Shown: positions 33,394 to 42,315, numbered from the stretch's first letter. The stretch is DNA of 64,000 nt from Polaromonas sp. AET17H-212 (GCF_002379085.1 NZ_NBZW01000023.1:1-64000), one strand, 5' to 3'. Program-made: numbers and translations. Notes: generated from the sequence alone by a model not told the origin.

Positions 33394-34065
33394 TCAGGCG
33401 GGCAGGGCTTCGCCCCAGTAGTGGAAAGTGAAGGGCCGCGGCCCCGGCAAATAACGTGTGTGCAGGTCAGGCAGCACAAAGCCGGCTTCCTGCAGCAGCG
33501 CCGGAATGTCGCGCCCCAGGTGGCAGCCACCCGCCACCTTGCCCCATAGCGGCTGCAGCCGCTCCTGCCAGCGCCGCACCGAGGCATCGGGCGCGCGGCC
33601 ATGTTCGCAATACAGCAGCCGGCCGCCGGGCGCCAGCACGCGGCGCATTTCCTTCAGCGCGGCCAGCGGGTCGGGAATCGTGCACAGGGTGTAGGTCATC
33701 AGCACCGTGTCCACACTTGCGTCGGGCAAGGGAATCTTTTCGGCCGACAGCGCCAGCAGCTCCACATCCAGCCCGGCCTGCGCGATGCGCTCGCGCGCCA
33801 GCGGGTGCAGCGCCAGCGCCGGGTCCAGCGCGATGATGCGGCTGACGCGGGTCTTGTCGTAGTAAGGCATGTTCAGTCCCGTGCCCACCCCCACCTCCAG
33901 CACGCGGCCGCGCGCCAGCGGCACCACCAGCTGGCGCTGGCGGCCCAGCATCGGCAGGCCGCAGGCAAAGTCCAGCGCGCGCGGCAGGATGTGGCGGTCG
34001 TACCAGGACGTGCCGGCATCACGCTGCACCGGCTCCTTTGCGGGCTCAGTTTCAGGCATCGTCAT
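33394..34065 (-). CDS. Class I SAM-dependent methyltransferase
   Basis: A 223-residue methyltransferase of UbiE/COQ5-like type. Motif I is [15 protein letters not shown] near residue 55, motif [13 protein letters not shown], a later [16 protein letters not shown] and [13 protein letters not shown]. The C-terminal tail ends HYWGEALPA. Substrate unknown; phosphatidylethanolamine-like lipids and small molecules are both possible. The start overlaps the rluE stop by 14 bases, so it ends a minus-strand operon of YeeE/YedE, rluE and this gene. Confidence 0.88.
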   Translation of the reverse strand: MTMPETEPAKEPVQRDAGTSWYDRHILPRALDFACGLPMLGRQRQLVVPLARGRVLEVGVGTGLNMPYYDKTRVSRIIALDPALALHPLARERIAQAGLDVELLALSAEKIPLPDASVDTVLMTYTLCTIPDPLAALKEMRRVLAPGGRLLYCEHGRAPDASVRRWQERLQPLWGKVAGGCHLGRDIPALLQEAGFVLPDLHTRYLPGPRPFTFHYWGEALPA

Positions 34066-34627
34066 GGTCAGTCTCCTGCGTCAGTTCCCGCCAGCTTCCC
34101 GGCGCCAGGCCGTCCAGGCGGTAGGGGCCGATCGCGGCGCGGATCAGGCGCAGCGTCGGAAAACCCGTGGCCGCCGTCATGCGCCGCACCTGGCGGTTGC
34201 GGCCTTCGCGAATCACCAGCTCGATCCAGGCGGTGGGAATGGCTTGCCGTGTGCGTATCGGCGGTTCGCGTTCCCCCACCTCGGGCGGCGGCACCAGCAG
34301 GCGGGCCCTGGCCGGCAGTGTGAGGCCGTCCTTGAGTTGCACGCCCGCACGCAGCGCCTGCAGCGCGGCCTCGTCGGGCACCCCTTCGACCTGCACCCAG
34401 TAGGTTTTTTCCATCTTGAAGCGCGGGTCGCTGATGCGGGCCTGCAGCCGGCCGTTGTCGGTCAGCAGCAGCAAGCCCTCGCTGTCGGCGTCGAGCCGGC
34501 CGGCCACGTACACGTCCGGAATCGCGATGAAGTCCTTGAGCCCGCGCCAGCGTCCTTCCGGCGTGAACTGGCTCAGCACGCCATAAGGCTTGTTGAAAAG
34601 GATCAGGCGGGCCGGGCTGTTGTTCAC
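34052..34627 (-). CDS. rluE: 23S rRNA pseudouridine(2457) synthase RluE
   Basis: Converts U2457 of 23S rRNA to pseudouridine in E. coli. The 191-residue protein starts at a [23 protein letters not shown], and carries the active-site motif [17 protein letters not shown] with catalytic Asp near residue 46, then KTYWVQVEG and [24 protein letters not shown], typical of the RsuA/RluB/E/F group. There is no S4 domain, as in RluE. The GTG overlaps the preceding YeeE stop as GTGA, showing translational coupling. Confidence 0.9.
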   Translation of the reverse strand: MNNSPARLILFNKPYGVLSQFTPEGRWRGLKDFIAIPDVYVAGRLDADSEGLLLLTDNGRLQARISDPRFKMEKTYWVQVEGVPDEAALQALRAGVQLKDGLTLPARARLLVPPPEVGEREPPIRTRQAIPTAWIELVIREGRNRQVRRMTAATGFPTLRLIRAAIGPYRLDGLAPGSWRELTQETDHDDA

Positions 34628-35031
34628 TTCGCCCGCAGCCCCTGCACCAGCGCGCCCAGCGAGATGCCGGCCAGCGCCCACAGCAGGTCCCAGTTGCCCG
34701 CGCCCAGGCCCGCAATGGCCGGGCCGGGGCACACGCCGCACAGGCCCCAGCCCACGCCGAACAGCGCAGCACCCACCGCGGTGTCGCGGTTCCAGGCGCT
34801 GGGGTGGGTATGGAAATGGTCACCGAGCAGCGGCCGGGCCAGCAGCCGGGGTGCCAGCTTGTAAACCAGCGTCACCACCACGACGGCGCCGCCCATCACC
34901 AGCATGAGCCCGAAGTCTTCAAAGCGCAGAAAGCTCAGCACCACCTCGGGCCGGATCATGGTCGAGTAGGACAGGCCGAAGCCAAACAGCACGCCCGCCG
35001 CCAGCGTAGCCAAGCCGCGTGCGGCGCTCAT
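34624..35031 (-). CDS. YeeE/YedE (DUF6691) family membrane protein, second half-transporter
   Basis: A 135-residue membrane protein with about four helices: [44 protein letters not shown], and [20 protein letters not shown]. The [10 protein letters not shown] motif holds the conserved cysteine of YeeE/YedE sulfur-compound transporters, which import thiosulfate in E. coli. It pairs with the protein encoded at 35028, together equalling one full-length YeeE, and overlaps that gene by four bases (ATGA). Confidence 0.87.
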   Translation of the reverse strand: MSAARGLATLAAGVLFGFGLSYSTMIRPEVVLSFLRFEDFGLMLVMGGAVVVVTLVYKLAPRLLARPLLGDHFHTHPSAWNRDTAVGAALFGVGWGLCGVCPGPAIAGLGAGNWDLLWALAGISLGALVQGLRAK

Positions 35032-35501
35032 GCCAGCCACCTTGCAGCCAGGTTGGCCGTCAGGAAGGCGGTCGCCATGAAGGTCAACACCGCCATCAGG
35101 GAGGGCACCTGCAGCGAGCCCAGTCCGCAGATGCCGTGGCCGGAGGTGCAGCCATTGCCCAGCCGTGCGCCGTAACCCACGAAGAAGCCGCCCACCAGCA
35201 ACTGCCACACCGGCACCGCCGTGGCTTCCGGCTTGCCGCCGGCAAAGCCCAGCCACCAGACCAGCGCGCCGAGGATCAGCCCGGCCGCATACACCAGCCG
35301 CCAGCCGCGCGACTCGACAAAACGCGCCTGCTGGAAAAACGGCCGGCGCACCACGAAGGACCAGGTGCTGGAGAACACCGTGCTCATGCCGCCGATGCGG
35401 CCCGTCAGCACGAACAGCAGCGACGTGCCCAGGCCAATGATGAGGCCGCCGAGCAGGTAGTGCTGCCAGCCCAGGGGGAAGAGGGAAAGGGAAAGGTTCA
35501 T
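35028..35501 (-). CDS. YeeE/YedE family membrane protein, first half-transporter
   Basis: A 157-residue membrane protein with helices at GWQHYLLGGLIIGLGTSLLFVLTG, VYAAGLILGALVWWLGF and LQVPSLMAVLTFMATAFLTANLA. The cysteine motif NGCTSGHGICGLG is the conserved transport centre of YeeE/YedE proteins. With its neighbour it makes a split transporter, likely for thiosulfate or a related sulfur anion; no sulfur-oxidation gene is nearby. The start at 35501 is followed by an upstream gap of 35 bases to the toxin gene. Confidence 0.88.
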   Translation of the reverse strand: MNLSLSLFPLGWQHYLLGGLIIGLGTSLLFVLTGRIGGMSTVFSSTWSFVVRRPFFQQARFVESRGWRLVYAAGLILGALVWWLGFAGGKPEATAVPVWQLLVGGFFVGYGARLGNGCTSGHGICGLGSLQVPSLMAVLTFMATAFLTANLAARWLA

Positions 35502-35535
35502 GTCGGTAGCGTGGTTTGCAGGAAAGGGGAGCGTA

Positions 35536-35835
35536 TCAAGTATTTTTGGGCCTGTCGCGCCAATAGCCTGGTTTGCGATGCTGATGCGCGATTGCTATCA
35601 CCAGCAGGTCATCACCGTCCAGGCTGTAAATGATGCTGTAGGGAAATCGATTGAGGCGGCAACGGCGAATCTGCGGACTCAAGGGATGCCAGGCGTGCGG
35701 AAACTGATTGGCAAGTTTCAGTGCTTTAAGCGTCTCGATCAGAAAGGCATCGCCCAAACCTGGCGCCTGGTCTGAATACCAGGCCATCGCATCGTCAAGC
35801 TCCTGTTGCGCTGGCTCCAGCAGCCGGATATTCAT
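35536..35835 (-). CDS. RelE/ParE-superfamily toxin
   Basis: A 99-residue toxin of the ParE/RelE fold: MNIRLLEPAQQELDDAMAWYSDQAPGLGDAFLIETLKAL, then PLSPQIRRCRLNRFPYSIIYSLDGDDLLVIAIAHQHRKPGYW. The R-x-x-x-x-x-F-P-Y-x-I-x-Y and AIAHQHRxPxYW patterns are typical. ParE toxins block gyrase and RelE toxins cut mRNA; which applies is not decided here. Its start overlaps the antitoxin stop by four bases, the usual antitoxin-first order. Confidence 0.9.
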   Translation of the reverse strand: MNIRLLEPAQQELDDAMAWYSDQAPGLGDAFLIETLKALKLANQFPHAWHPLSPQIRRCRLNRFPYSIIYSLDGDDLLVIAIAHQHRKPGYWRDRPKNT

Positions 35836-36062
35836 GCAGGTTTCGATACCTGGTATTTGGCCAATACGTCGGACAACGCGACGGCACGGATCTCGCCCCG
35901 CCGGTACGCAGCCAGGCGCTCATCCGCTTCATGGAGCCACAGCGCATCCAGAGAGGCGTCGGGTACGTCGAGACTGTCCAGAATGCGCTCCACCAGCGCC
36001 ATGCGTTCAACGGGCGGCAACTGTACAGCTTGTTCACTGAGTGCCTTGGCGGTTTGTGACAT
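35832..36062 (-). CDS. Addiction-module antitoxin
   Basis: A 76-residue acidic protein: MSQTAKALSEQAVQLPPVERMALVERILDSLDVPDASLDALWLHEADERLAAYRRGEIRAVALSDVLAKY. This is the short helical addiction-module component (TIGR02574-like) that accompanies ParE/RelE toxins: the pattern LPxxERxxLxExLLxSLD and W-x-x-E-A-x-x-R-x-x-x-x-x-x-G is diagnostic. It neutralises the toxin encoded next. The ATG at 36062 has AGGAG six bases upstream. Confidence 0.88.
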   Translation of the reverse strand: MSQTAKALSEQAVQLPPVERMALVERILDSLDVPDASLDALWLHEADERLAAYRRGEIRAVALSDVLAKYQVSKPA

Positions 36063-36235
36063 GACGGGCTCCTGGTATCTGTGGGGTACGGATGAATATA
36101 CCGCCATCGGGGGACATTGGCCCAGTGCGGTCGGTTCGGTGCGTGTCTGGACGGACCCAGTGATTTCACACCACAGCCGGCACAGTCAGTTTTCATGCGA
36201 AAAATGGCTCTGGCGCTTATGAGGCAAGCGAAGAC

Positions 36236-36254
36236 AGCTATTGAAAACGTAGCA
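36236..36254 (+). repeat. Variant copy of the AGCTAT..GTAGC intergenic repeat
   Basis: AGCTATTGAAAACGTAGCA: GCTAT and GTAGC form the inverted ends, with T-G for C-A at the fifth and sixth positions. Confidence 0.55.
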
Positions 36255-36284
36255 AGCAACCAATATGCCGCGGATCCAGGGACC

Positions 36285-36992
36285 TCAGCAGCCCAGCTGC
36301 TCCGCCAGCGCCAGCAGGTCTTTCGCGTGCCGGGTGTTGGCGGGGTCGGGCGACACGTCCTTGGGCTGCGCTGCGCCAAACTCGGCCGGCCGCTCGATGT
36401 AGGTGGTCTGCAGGCCGCAGGCGCGGGCGGCGGCCAGGTCGTCCTGGTGGGCGGCCACCAGCATCACGTCTGCGGGCGCCAGGTCAAACACTTTGGCCAC
36501 GCCCAGGTAGGTGGCCGGGTCGGGCTTGTAGGCGCGAAAGACTTCGGCCGACAGGATGCAGTCCCACGGCAGGCCCGCGCGTTTGGCCATGTTGGTGAGC
36601 AGGCCGATGTTGCCGTTGGACAGCGTGCAGATCGTGAAGCGCGACTTCAGCCGCGTCAGGCCCGCCACCACATCGGGCCACGGGTCCAGCCGGTGCCAGG
36701 CCTTGTTCAGGTGCTGCTTTTGCGCCTCGCTCAAATCGGCCAGGCCGAACTGGCCGAGGATGCCGTCGAGGATCAGCCGATGCAGGTCATCAATCAGCGT
36801 CCAGCCCAGCTCGCCGGCCATCACGCGGCGCATGGCCGGCTGGTAACCGGCGCGCCAAGCCAGCGCAAACGCGGCGCCGTCCACATCGGGACGCAGGGAC
36901 TGCACTTCGCGCGTTATGCCGCTGTGCCAGTCCACCACGGTGCCAAAAACATCAAAAGCCAGAACCTGGGGAAGCGCGGGTGGTGTGGTCAT
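36285..36992 (-). CDS. Haloacid dehalogenase type II (HAD superfamily)
   Basis: A 235-residue HAD hydrolase of the L-2-haloacid dehalogenase group: nucleophile Asp in VLAFDVFGTVVDWHSG near residue 13, motif II CTLSNGN, a Lys in FRAYKPDPATYLGV, and motif IV VMLVAAHQDDLAAARACGLQTTYIERP. The V-F-G-T and H-x-x-D-L details favour dehalogenase over phosphatase, but the natural substrate is unknown. The ATG at 36992 is chosen; upstream codons are not conserved-looking. Confidence 0.87.
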   Translation of the reverse strand: MTTPPALPQVLAFDVFGTVVDWHSGITREVQSLRPDVDGAAFALAWRAGYQPAMRRVMAGELGWTLIDDLHRLILDGILGQFGLADLSEAQKQHLNKAWHRLDPWPDVVAGLTRLKSRFTICTLSNGNIGLLTNMAKRAGLPWDCILSAEVFRAYKPDPATYLGVAKVFDLAPADVMLVAAHQDDLAAARACGLQTTYIERPAEFGAAQPKDVSPDPANTRHAKDLLALAEQLGC

Positions 36993-37072
36993 TTGTGCAT
37001 TATCCGCACGCCGGGCGCAGGCGAGGCGCGCCACGCGCCGGACCGCTTCAAGCGGCCGATGAAAAAGACCAA

Positions 37073-37102
37073 CGCCCGGAAAGGTGGCCACCTTTCCGGG
37101 CG
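37073..37102 (-). terminator. 30-bp perfect palindrome, probable terminator of the phasin-like gene
   Basis: CGCCCGGAAAGGTGG (37073-37087) is followed without a gap by its exact reverse complement. On the minus strand a T-rich TCTTTTTC follows within six bases, so it fits a terminator for the gene ending at 37178. Confidence 0.6.
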
Positions 37103-37106
37103 AAGA

Positions 37107-37126
37107 GCGCTACATATTTGATAGCT
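37107..37126 (-). repeat. Copy of the AGCTATCAAA intergenic repeat, minus orientation
   Basis: On the minus strand it reads AGCTATCAAATATGTAGCGC, with GCTA and TAGC ends. It abuts the 30-bp palindrome. Confidence 0.65.
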
Positions 37127-37177
37127 GGTGGCGCACGCTCCTCAAGGGGAGAGGCCACTTTTCTTCAAAAAACCGGA

Positions 37178-37705
37178 TCAGGCGGCTTTGGCAGCGCGCC
37201 GCTGGCTGAAGGCCGAGCTGCGTTTGGTCTTGACGGTGGTGGCGTCGTCACCGGCAATCTTGCCGGCCAGGCCGGCGGTTTTCTGCTCGATCTGCGCGGC
37301 CAGCTTGCTCAGCGCCAGGGCGCCGGGTGCCGTGGCCTGGGCCAGCGTGGCGAGGGTGCTGACGCCGGTTTTTTCTTCAAATAACGCGGCGTTGGCGGCG
37401 GCGCGCTCGACGCCGGTTTCGGCCAGCTTCACCAACTGGCTCATCACCTGCTGCGCGCCGTCCGAGCTTAGGGTCAGACCCTTGCTGTAGAGCGCGCTGA
37501 AGGCCAGCTGCGCGGCCGTGGCGTTTTTGGCGACTTCAGCGCTCAGTTCCGAGCGCGACTGTTTCAGCGCGCGGTTCCAGCGCTGCTCCAGCTCGCTGAC
37601 CACACGCTCGCCGCCGGCACGGTAGGCCTCGATCACGTGGTTGGCGGTGTTGCCGTAAGACTCGATCAGGTCGGCTGCAACGGTAGACAGATTTTTGGCG
37701 CTCAT
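37178..37705 (-). CDS. Phasin-like helical protein
   Basis: A 175-residue, almost wholly helical protein without cysteines: STVAADLIESYGNTANHVIEAYRAGGERVVSELEQRWNRALKQSRSELS, then a long helix and a basic C-terminal tail KTKRSSAFSQRRAAKAA. Its composition and length resemble phasins that coat polyhydroxyalkanoate granules, and the Ala/Lys tail could bind DNA or the granule. No PHA gene is adjacent, so the role is tentative. The ATG at 37705 has GGAAACC upstream. Confidence 0.6.
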   Translation of the reverse strand: MSAKNLSTVAADLIESYGNTANHVIEAYRAGGERVVSELEQRWNRALKQSRSELSAEVAKNATAAQLAFSALYSKGLTLSSDGAQQVMSQLVKLAETGVERAAANAALFEEKTGVSTLATLAQATAPGALALSKLAAQIEQKTAGLAGKIAGDDATTVKTKRSSAFSQRRAAKAA

Positions 37706-37942
37706 GGGGGTTTCCTTGGGGAAGTGGTTCAACAATGCCCCGATCATGCGGGTTTTCCCTAGTGTTTGCGACCTAATGGGCTAGGGGCGGGCATCCAGAA
37801 CCGGGCCGCGACCGGGGCAGAGAGGGGAATCTGCTACGCTTTTGGGAGCTACCGGCGCTGGAAGCTATTGGGCTGGAGGCACATTTGGCATGCAAATGTC
37901 GAAGTTTGAAAAGCAAGCCGGCGCTGCCGGCGGTACCGCGCC

Positions 37943-38848
37943 TCAGGCGGCCAGAAACAGCGCCGGGTCCACCATGGTGCGGTTCAGCATCACGCCCCAG
38001 TGCAGGTGCGGCCCCGTGACGCGGCCGGTGGCGCCCACGGCGCCCACGCGGTCGCCGGTTTTCAGCACATCGCCCAGCTGCACGTCGGTGGCGCTCAGGT
38101 GGCAAACCATGCTCAGCAGCCCGCCGCCGTGGTCCAGCCAGACCGTCTGGCCGTTGAAAAAGTAGTCGCCGGTGTCGATCACCCGGCCCGGCAGCGGCGC
38201 CAACACCGGCGTGCCCGTGCCGGCCGCGATGTCCATGCCGCTGTGCGGGCTGCGCGCCTGCCCGTTGAACACGCGCCGCAAGCCGAACGAGCTGGAGCGC
38301 CGCCCCGGCGTGGGCACCTGCATGCGCAGGGCCTGCGGCGAGGGCTGGCTGAAGGTGGCCATCACCACCGCCTGGTGCGCGCGCTCACGCTCGTAACGCG
38401 CCAGGTCTTCCGGCGACAGGTCCACCGTGCGCGGCGAGACCTTGAGCTGCTGCTCGCTGTAGCGTTTGGGCGCCACCGTGTAACCCAGCGGCCGCTGGCT
38501 GCCTTCGGGCGCCTGCACGGCAATGCTCGCCTCGCCAGGCGTGGCCGACAGCGCAATACCCACCAGCGCCGTCCACTCGATCACGTCGCCCACCACCAGC
38601 AAGGGCACCTTGCCATCGGCCTGCAGCAGATGCGCCACCGGCCGCACTGCCGCCGGGCCCAGCGACAGCCGGGCAATGCCGCCAGGCACGGCCAGCGCGC
38701 GCGGCCAGACCCCGGAGGAAGACGACGACGGCGCGGCTGGCGCGGCGCCAATGCGCGCGGCCGGCCAGGCCAGCAGGCCCATGCCGGCGAGCAGGGCACA
38801 GCGGCGGGTAAACAGCGCGGCAGCGGGGTGAAGAGGGCGGTTGGGCAC
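37943..38848 (-). CDS. M23-family metallopeptidase (LytM domain)
   Basis: A 301-residue exported protein: hydrophobic signal region RCALLAGMGLLAWPAARIGAAPA, a Ser-rich linker, an N-terminal beta domain, and a C-terminal LytM domain. The catalytic motifs are SPHSGMDIAAGTGTPVLAPLPGRV with His and Asp, and GPHLHWGV with the HxH zinc ligands. M23 enzymes cleave peptidoglycan cross-links; the active-site residues look complete. It probably acts in the periplasm on cell wall remodelling. Confidence 0.88.
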   Translation of the reverse strand: MPNRPLHPAAALFTRRCALLAGMGLLAWPAARIGAAPAAPSSSSSGVWPRALAVPGGIARLSLGPAAVRPVAHLLQADGKVPLLVVGDVIEWTALVGIALSATPGEASIAVQAPEGSQRPLGYTVAPKRYSEQQLKVSPRTVDLSPEDLARYERERAHQAVVMATFSQPSPQALRMQVPTPGRRSSSFGLRRVFNGQARSPHSGMDIAAGTGTPVLAPLPGRVIDTGDYFFNGQTVWLDHGGGLLSMVCHLSATDVQLGDVLKTGDRVGAVGATGRVTGPHLHWGVMLNRTMVDPALFLAA

Positions 38849-38885
38849 GGTGCGGGCGGGCAGGTTGGCTTGTTTGTTTGCTGGT

Positions 38886-39104
38886 TTATTCGGGTATCCA
38901 GGTGATCTTGCCGTCTTTCACATAGTCGTCAAACTGGGTGATGGGAATGGCCGTCAGGCCGACGATGCCCGGGGCATCTTCCCAGCTCAGGGTGGCACTG
39001 TCGAACGACAGCGCAACTTCCACGCGCACCTGCGGAATCGTGATTGGCGCACCGTCACCCGGTGTGTACGTCACGTCACCGGTAATCATGGCGAACTGGG
39101 GCAT
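38886..39104 (-). CDS. Small conserved hypothetical protein
   Basis: A 72-residue protein starting MPQFAMITGDVTYTPGDGAPITIPQVRVEVALSF and ending DDYVKDGKITWIPE. It looks like a small beta-rich domain with no cysteines or signal peptide. The ATG at 39104 has AGGAG seven bases upstream. It lies 37 bases from the M23 gene on the same strand. No family name recognised. Confidence 0.62.
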   Translation of the reverse strand: MPQFAMITGDVTYTPGDGAPITIPQVRVEVALSFDSATLSWEDAPGIVGLTAIPITQFDDYVKDGKITWIPE

Positions 39105-39286
39105 GGCAATCTCCTGGAGGGATGGATGAATGAGTTGAACGGCGGCGGGTGCCACATGGCACCAACAGGCCGCAGAAGCATATTACGCGTGGACGCGGGC
39201 CTTGTGTGTCGGCGAAGGACGCGACTTGCGGGGCGGGCGCAGCCGTTCTGCAGCGTCCGCTGGCTGCACTGCGATAGCATCACCGC

Positions 39287-40036
39287 ATGAGTACCTATTA
39301 CGAGAGCCTTCACCCCGCCACGCTTTACCCCGAGGCCTTTCATGTGGCCGCCCCCGCTGTTCCCGTGGGGCGTGCGGTGTGGCCGCGCCAACCGGGTGTC
39401 TTCATCCGGGCGGCCCAGGCCACAGGGGTGCAGGAAACCGCAGCGATCGAAGCGGCCGCGGAGGTTGTAGAAGTCACAGAAATCACAGCCGCCGCAGACG
39501 CTGACCAGCCCGCGCGAGAGGCGCTGGTGCGTGAGCTGGTGGCCGGGCAGTTCGGCCTGGTGCCGCGCTGGGTCAAGTCGGCTTCTGACGCCAAGCTGCG
39601 TTCGACCAAGCTGGTTAACGCCCGCTCGGAAACCGTGACCACCTCCAACAACTTCCGCGACGCCTGGCTCGCCGGGCAGCGCTGCATCGTGCCCATGATG
39701 GCCTTCATGGAAGACGACTGGCGCAGCGGCAAGGCCGTGCCCACCCGCATCGCCCGCGTGGACGGCAAACCCATGGGCGTGGCGGGCCTGTGGGAAAGCT
39801 GGACGGGCGCCGACGGCGAAGTCATCGTCAGCTACACCCTGCTCACGGTCAACGCCAACAGCCACGCCCTGATGAGCCGCTACCAGCAGCCCGGCAACGA
39901 AAAACGCATGCTGGCGATCTTGAACGAGGGCGCGGCGGATGCCTGGCTCAGCGCCCGGCCCGAGAAGGCCCGGGAGTTCATGCGGGCTTATCCGGCCAAC
40001 TGGCTGACGGCCAACCCGGTCGAGAAAAAAAGCTGA
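39287..40036 (+). CDS. SRAP/YedK (HMCES) family protein lacking the catalytic Cys2
   Basis: SRAP proteins cross-link to abasic sites in single-stranded DNA through Cys2, exposed after removal of Met1. This 249-residue protein has the fold: GQFGLVPRWVKSASDAK, STKLVNARSETVTTSNNFRDAWLAGQRCIVPMMAFMEDDW, TRIARVDGKPMGVAGLWESW, and SYTLLTVNANSHALMSRYQQPGNEKRM. But it begins MSTYYESLHP, where relatives of this subgroup read MCSHYE, so Cys2 is missing. Other active-site residues (the Asn of NARSET, the catalytic His in NSHAL) are kept. The 3' end is duplicated at 42110. Confidence 0.85.
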   Translation: MSTYYESLHPATLYPEAFHVAAPAVPVGRAVWPRQPGVFIRAAQATGVQETAAIEAAAEVVEVTEITAAADADQPAREALVRELVAGQFGLVPRWVKSASDAKLRSTKLVNARSETVTTSNNFRDAWLAGQRCIVPMMAFMEDDWRSGKAVPTRIARVDGKPMGVAGLWESWTGADGEVIVSYTLLTVNANSHALMSRYQQPGNEKRMLAILNEGAADAWLSARPEKAREFMRAYPANWLTANPVEKKS

Positions 40037-40108
40037 TCTTCCGGCGCAGGGCATGCCGGCCCTGTCGGGCTGGGGCGCTGCCGGTTACCCAACAGCCCTG
40101 CAACGCTC

Positions 40109-41809
40109 CTAAAACGTTTCCCAACTCCCTTGGGCGGTCGCCAGGGCACCTGCATGGCTCAACTGCCGCTGCGCGGGGGCAGCCACGGCCGGTTTGGGCC
40201 GGGGCGGCTGCGTGGGCGTCACGCGCTGATGGCTGTGGGCGGTGTGCCGCGCTGAATCGCCCTGTCCGGGGTGTTGTTGCTGATTCAGCCTGAACACACT
40301 GACCACCTGGCTGAGCCCGCTGGCCTGCTCCTGCAGCGAGGACGCTGCCGCGGCGGCTTCTTCCACCAGCGCGGCGTTTTGCTGCGTCACCTGGTCCATC
40401 TGCGTGATCGCCTGGTTGATCTGCTCAATCCCGGCGGTCTGCTCCTGGCTGGCCGCCGTGATCTCGGCCATGATGTCGGTCACGCGTTTGACGCTGTCGA
40501 CGATCTCGTCCATGGTCTTGCCGGCCTCGGCCACCTGTTTGCTGCCTTCTTCGACTTTGTCGACGGAGTCGCCGATCAGGGTCTTGATCTCTTTGGCCGC
40601 TGCCGCACTGCGCTGGGCCAGGTTTCTGACTTCGGCGGCCACCACGGCAAAGCCTCGGCCCTGTTCTCCGGCCCGGGCCGCTTCGACCGCAGCGTTCAAG
40701 GCCAGGATGTTGGTCTGGAAGGCAATGCCGTCGATCACGCCGATGATGTCGACGATCTTTCTGGAAGAAGCATTGATGGCGCCCATGGTGCCGACCACTT
40801 CGGCGACCACGCTGCCGCCCTTGACGGCCACGCTGGAGGCGGTGACCGCCAGCTGGTTGGCCTGGCGGGCGTTGTCGGCATTTTGTTTGACGGTGCTGGT
40901 CAGCTCTTCCATCGAGGCGGCGGTCTCTTCCAGGGAGCTGGCCTGCTCTTCGGTCCGGGACGACAGGTCGTGGTTGCCGGCGGCGATCTGGCTGGATGCG
41001 GTGGCTATCGTGTCGGTGCCGCTGCGGACTTCGCCGACCACCTTGGCCAGGCTGCTGCACATTTCTTTCATCGCAAACAGCAGGCTCGACTGATCACCCG
41101 CGCGGGTCTGCACATCCATCGTCAGGTCGCCGGCAGCGATGCTGCTCGCGATAGCCATCGCGTAGTCGGGCTCTCCACCGAGCTGCTTCATCACATCGCG
41201 CGTCAGCCAGACGGTGATCCCGACACCCAGCAGGACGGCAATACACGCCATGACCACGCTGATCAGCAGCATCCGTTGCGTGAATTGATGCAGTTCTGCT
41301 TCGGTGCTTTTGGCCGCCTCGTTTTTTGCCTTGATGAACTCCTGCAGACGCCCGCGCATGTCGCGCCAGGTGGGCGTTTCGGCGGTGTTCAGCAGGCTTT
41401 TGGCGGCATTCGAATCGCTCTGGGCGAGCGCTGCAATTTCCTTCTGCAGCAGCGCCTGCTTGTCACGCAAATCGCCGATCTTCTGCAGGATTTTCAAGGT
41501 GTCCTCATCCCCTTTTGAAAGGGATAACGCCGCTTGGTAGGAAGTTTTGAATTCATCGCTGGCAGCGTCCAGATTTTCCTGGGCTTTCTTGTTCGTGGGG
41601 TCGAGCACGATGTTGCGCAAGGCCTGCCCCATCTGCAAACCCTGGGCGTACAAATTGCTCCCTGCCTGAAGCAAGGCCTGGTCCTGCTTGAGAAAGTTCT
41701 CGAACTGGCCTCTCGCGTTCTGCATGCCCACCAGCGCCACACCAATGGCCAGGGTGAAACAGGCGCAGACCAGCGCCATCACAGAGATCATCTTGGTTCG
41801 GAGTTTCAT
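40109..41809 (-). CDS. Methyl-accepting chemotaxis protein
   Basis: Membrane receptor of 566 residues feeding CheA. Helix 1 is at about residues 8-29 and helix 2 about 183-204, bracketing a helical periplasmic ligand domain. A HAMP-like linker follows, with [22 protein letters not shown], then the signalling hairpin whose tip reads [51 protein letters not shown]. Methylation regions flank it. The C-terminal end SWETF is an x-W-x-x-F pentapeptide that recruits the methyltransferase CheR in other bacteria. The gene lies between the SRAP gene and the SRAP remnant. Confidence 0.94.
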   Translation of the reverse strand: MKLRTKMISVMALVCACFTLAIGVALVGMQNARGQFENFLKQDQALLQAGSNLYAQGLQMGQALRNIVLDPTNKKAQENLDAASDEFKTSYQAALSLSKGDEDTLKILQKIGDLRDKQALLQKEIAALAQSDSNAAKSLLNTAETPTWRDMRGRLQEFIKAKNEAAKSTEAELHQFTQRMLLISVVMACIAVLLGVGITVWLTRDVMKQLGGEPDYAMAIASSIAAGDLTMDVQTRAGDQSSLLFAMKEMCSSLAKVVGEVRSGTDTIATASSQIAAGNHDLSSRTEEQASSLEETAASMEELTSTVKQNADNARQANQLAVTASSVAVKGGSVVAEVVGTMGAINASSRKIVDIIGVIDGIAFQTNILALNAAVEAARAGEQGRGFAVVAAEVRNLAQRSAAAAKEIKTLIGDSVDKVEEGSKQVAEAGKTMDEIVDSVKRVTDIMAEITAASQEQTAGIEQINQAITQMDQVTQQNAALVEEAAAAASSLQEQASGLSQVVSVFRLNQQQHPGQGDSARHTAHSHQRVTPTQPPRPKPAVAAPAQRQLSHAGALATAQGSWETF

Positions 41810-42065
41810 GGTGCATTTCCCTTTTTTGTTTAAATTTCACAGACAAACTGTGGCGACCCAGTTGCAGCCGATGCCATGTGAATGGGCTCCATCCATCGAC
41901 GCGGGATACGCCGGACTTCAAGTCCTCCCTGGTCCCTGGCCTCTGCGACCGGGCGCAGAATCCCGCCGGCGCGCCGACAGCTCGAGCTGCAGCCTCGCCG
42001 GTACCTCTATCTATGAATATCGGCAAGTTGTGCCAGAACTTGAGGGCCGGCGTATGGGGGCGTGT

Positions 42066-42315
42066 TTGTGGGAAAGATGAAGAGGGGTGGAGGGCGGGCG
42101 CCTCTCGGCTACACCCGGCTCACGGTGAACGCCAACAGCCACGCGCTGATGAGCGGCTATCAGCAGCCCGGCAACGAAAAACGCATGGTGGCGATCCTGA
42201 ACGAAGGCGCCGCCGACGCGTGGCTCAGCGCCCGGCCCGAGAAAGCCCGGGAGTTCATGCGGGCGTATCCGGCAAACTGGCTGACGGCCAACCCGGTTGA
42301 GAAAAAGGGCTGATC
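42066..42315 (+). pseudogene. 3' remnant of a second SRAP gene
   Basis: From 42110 to 42315 the sequence matches 39833-40038 (the end of the SRAP gene) base for base in register over 206 positions, with about 18 differences by hand count. The upstream start TGTGGGAAAG (42067 on) also matches 39790 on, but is one base shorter up to the repeat, so the frame breaks. Most differences are at third codon positions, so the copy evolved as coding DNA before it was truncated. It is now only the C-terminal third of the gene. Confidence 0.82.

Noticed and set aside
40271..41518. A long frame antisense to the chemotaxis receptor
   Set aside because: Gly/Asp/His-rich composition is the usual mirror of a coiled-coil gene in GC-rich DNA.
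39833..42315. Composite transposon around the chemotaxis receptor
   Set aside because: The direct repeats are SRAP coding sequence, not insertion-sequence ends, and no transposase is present.
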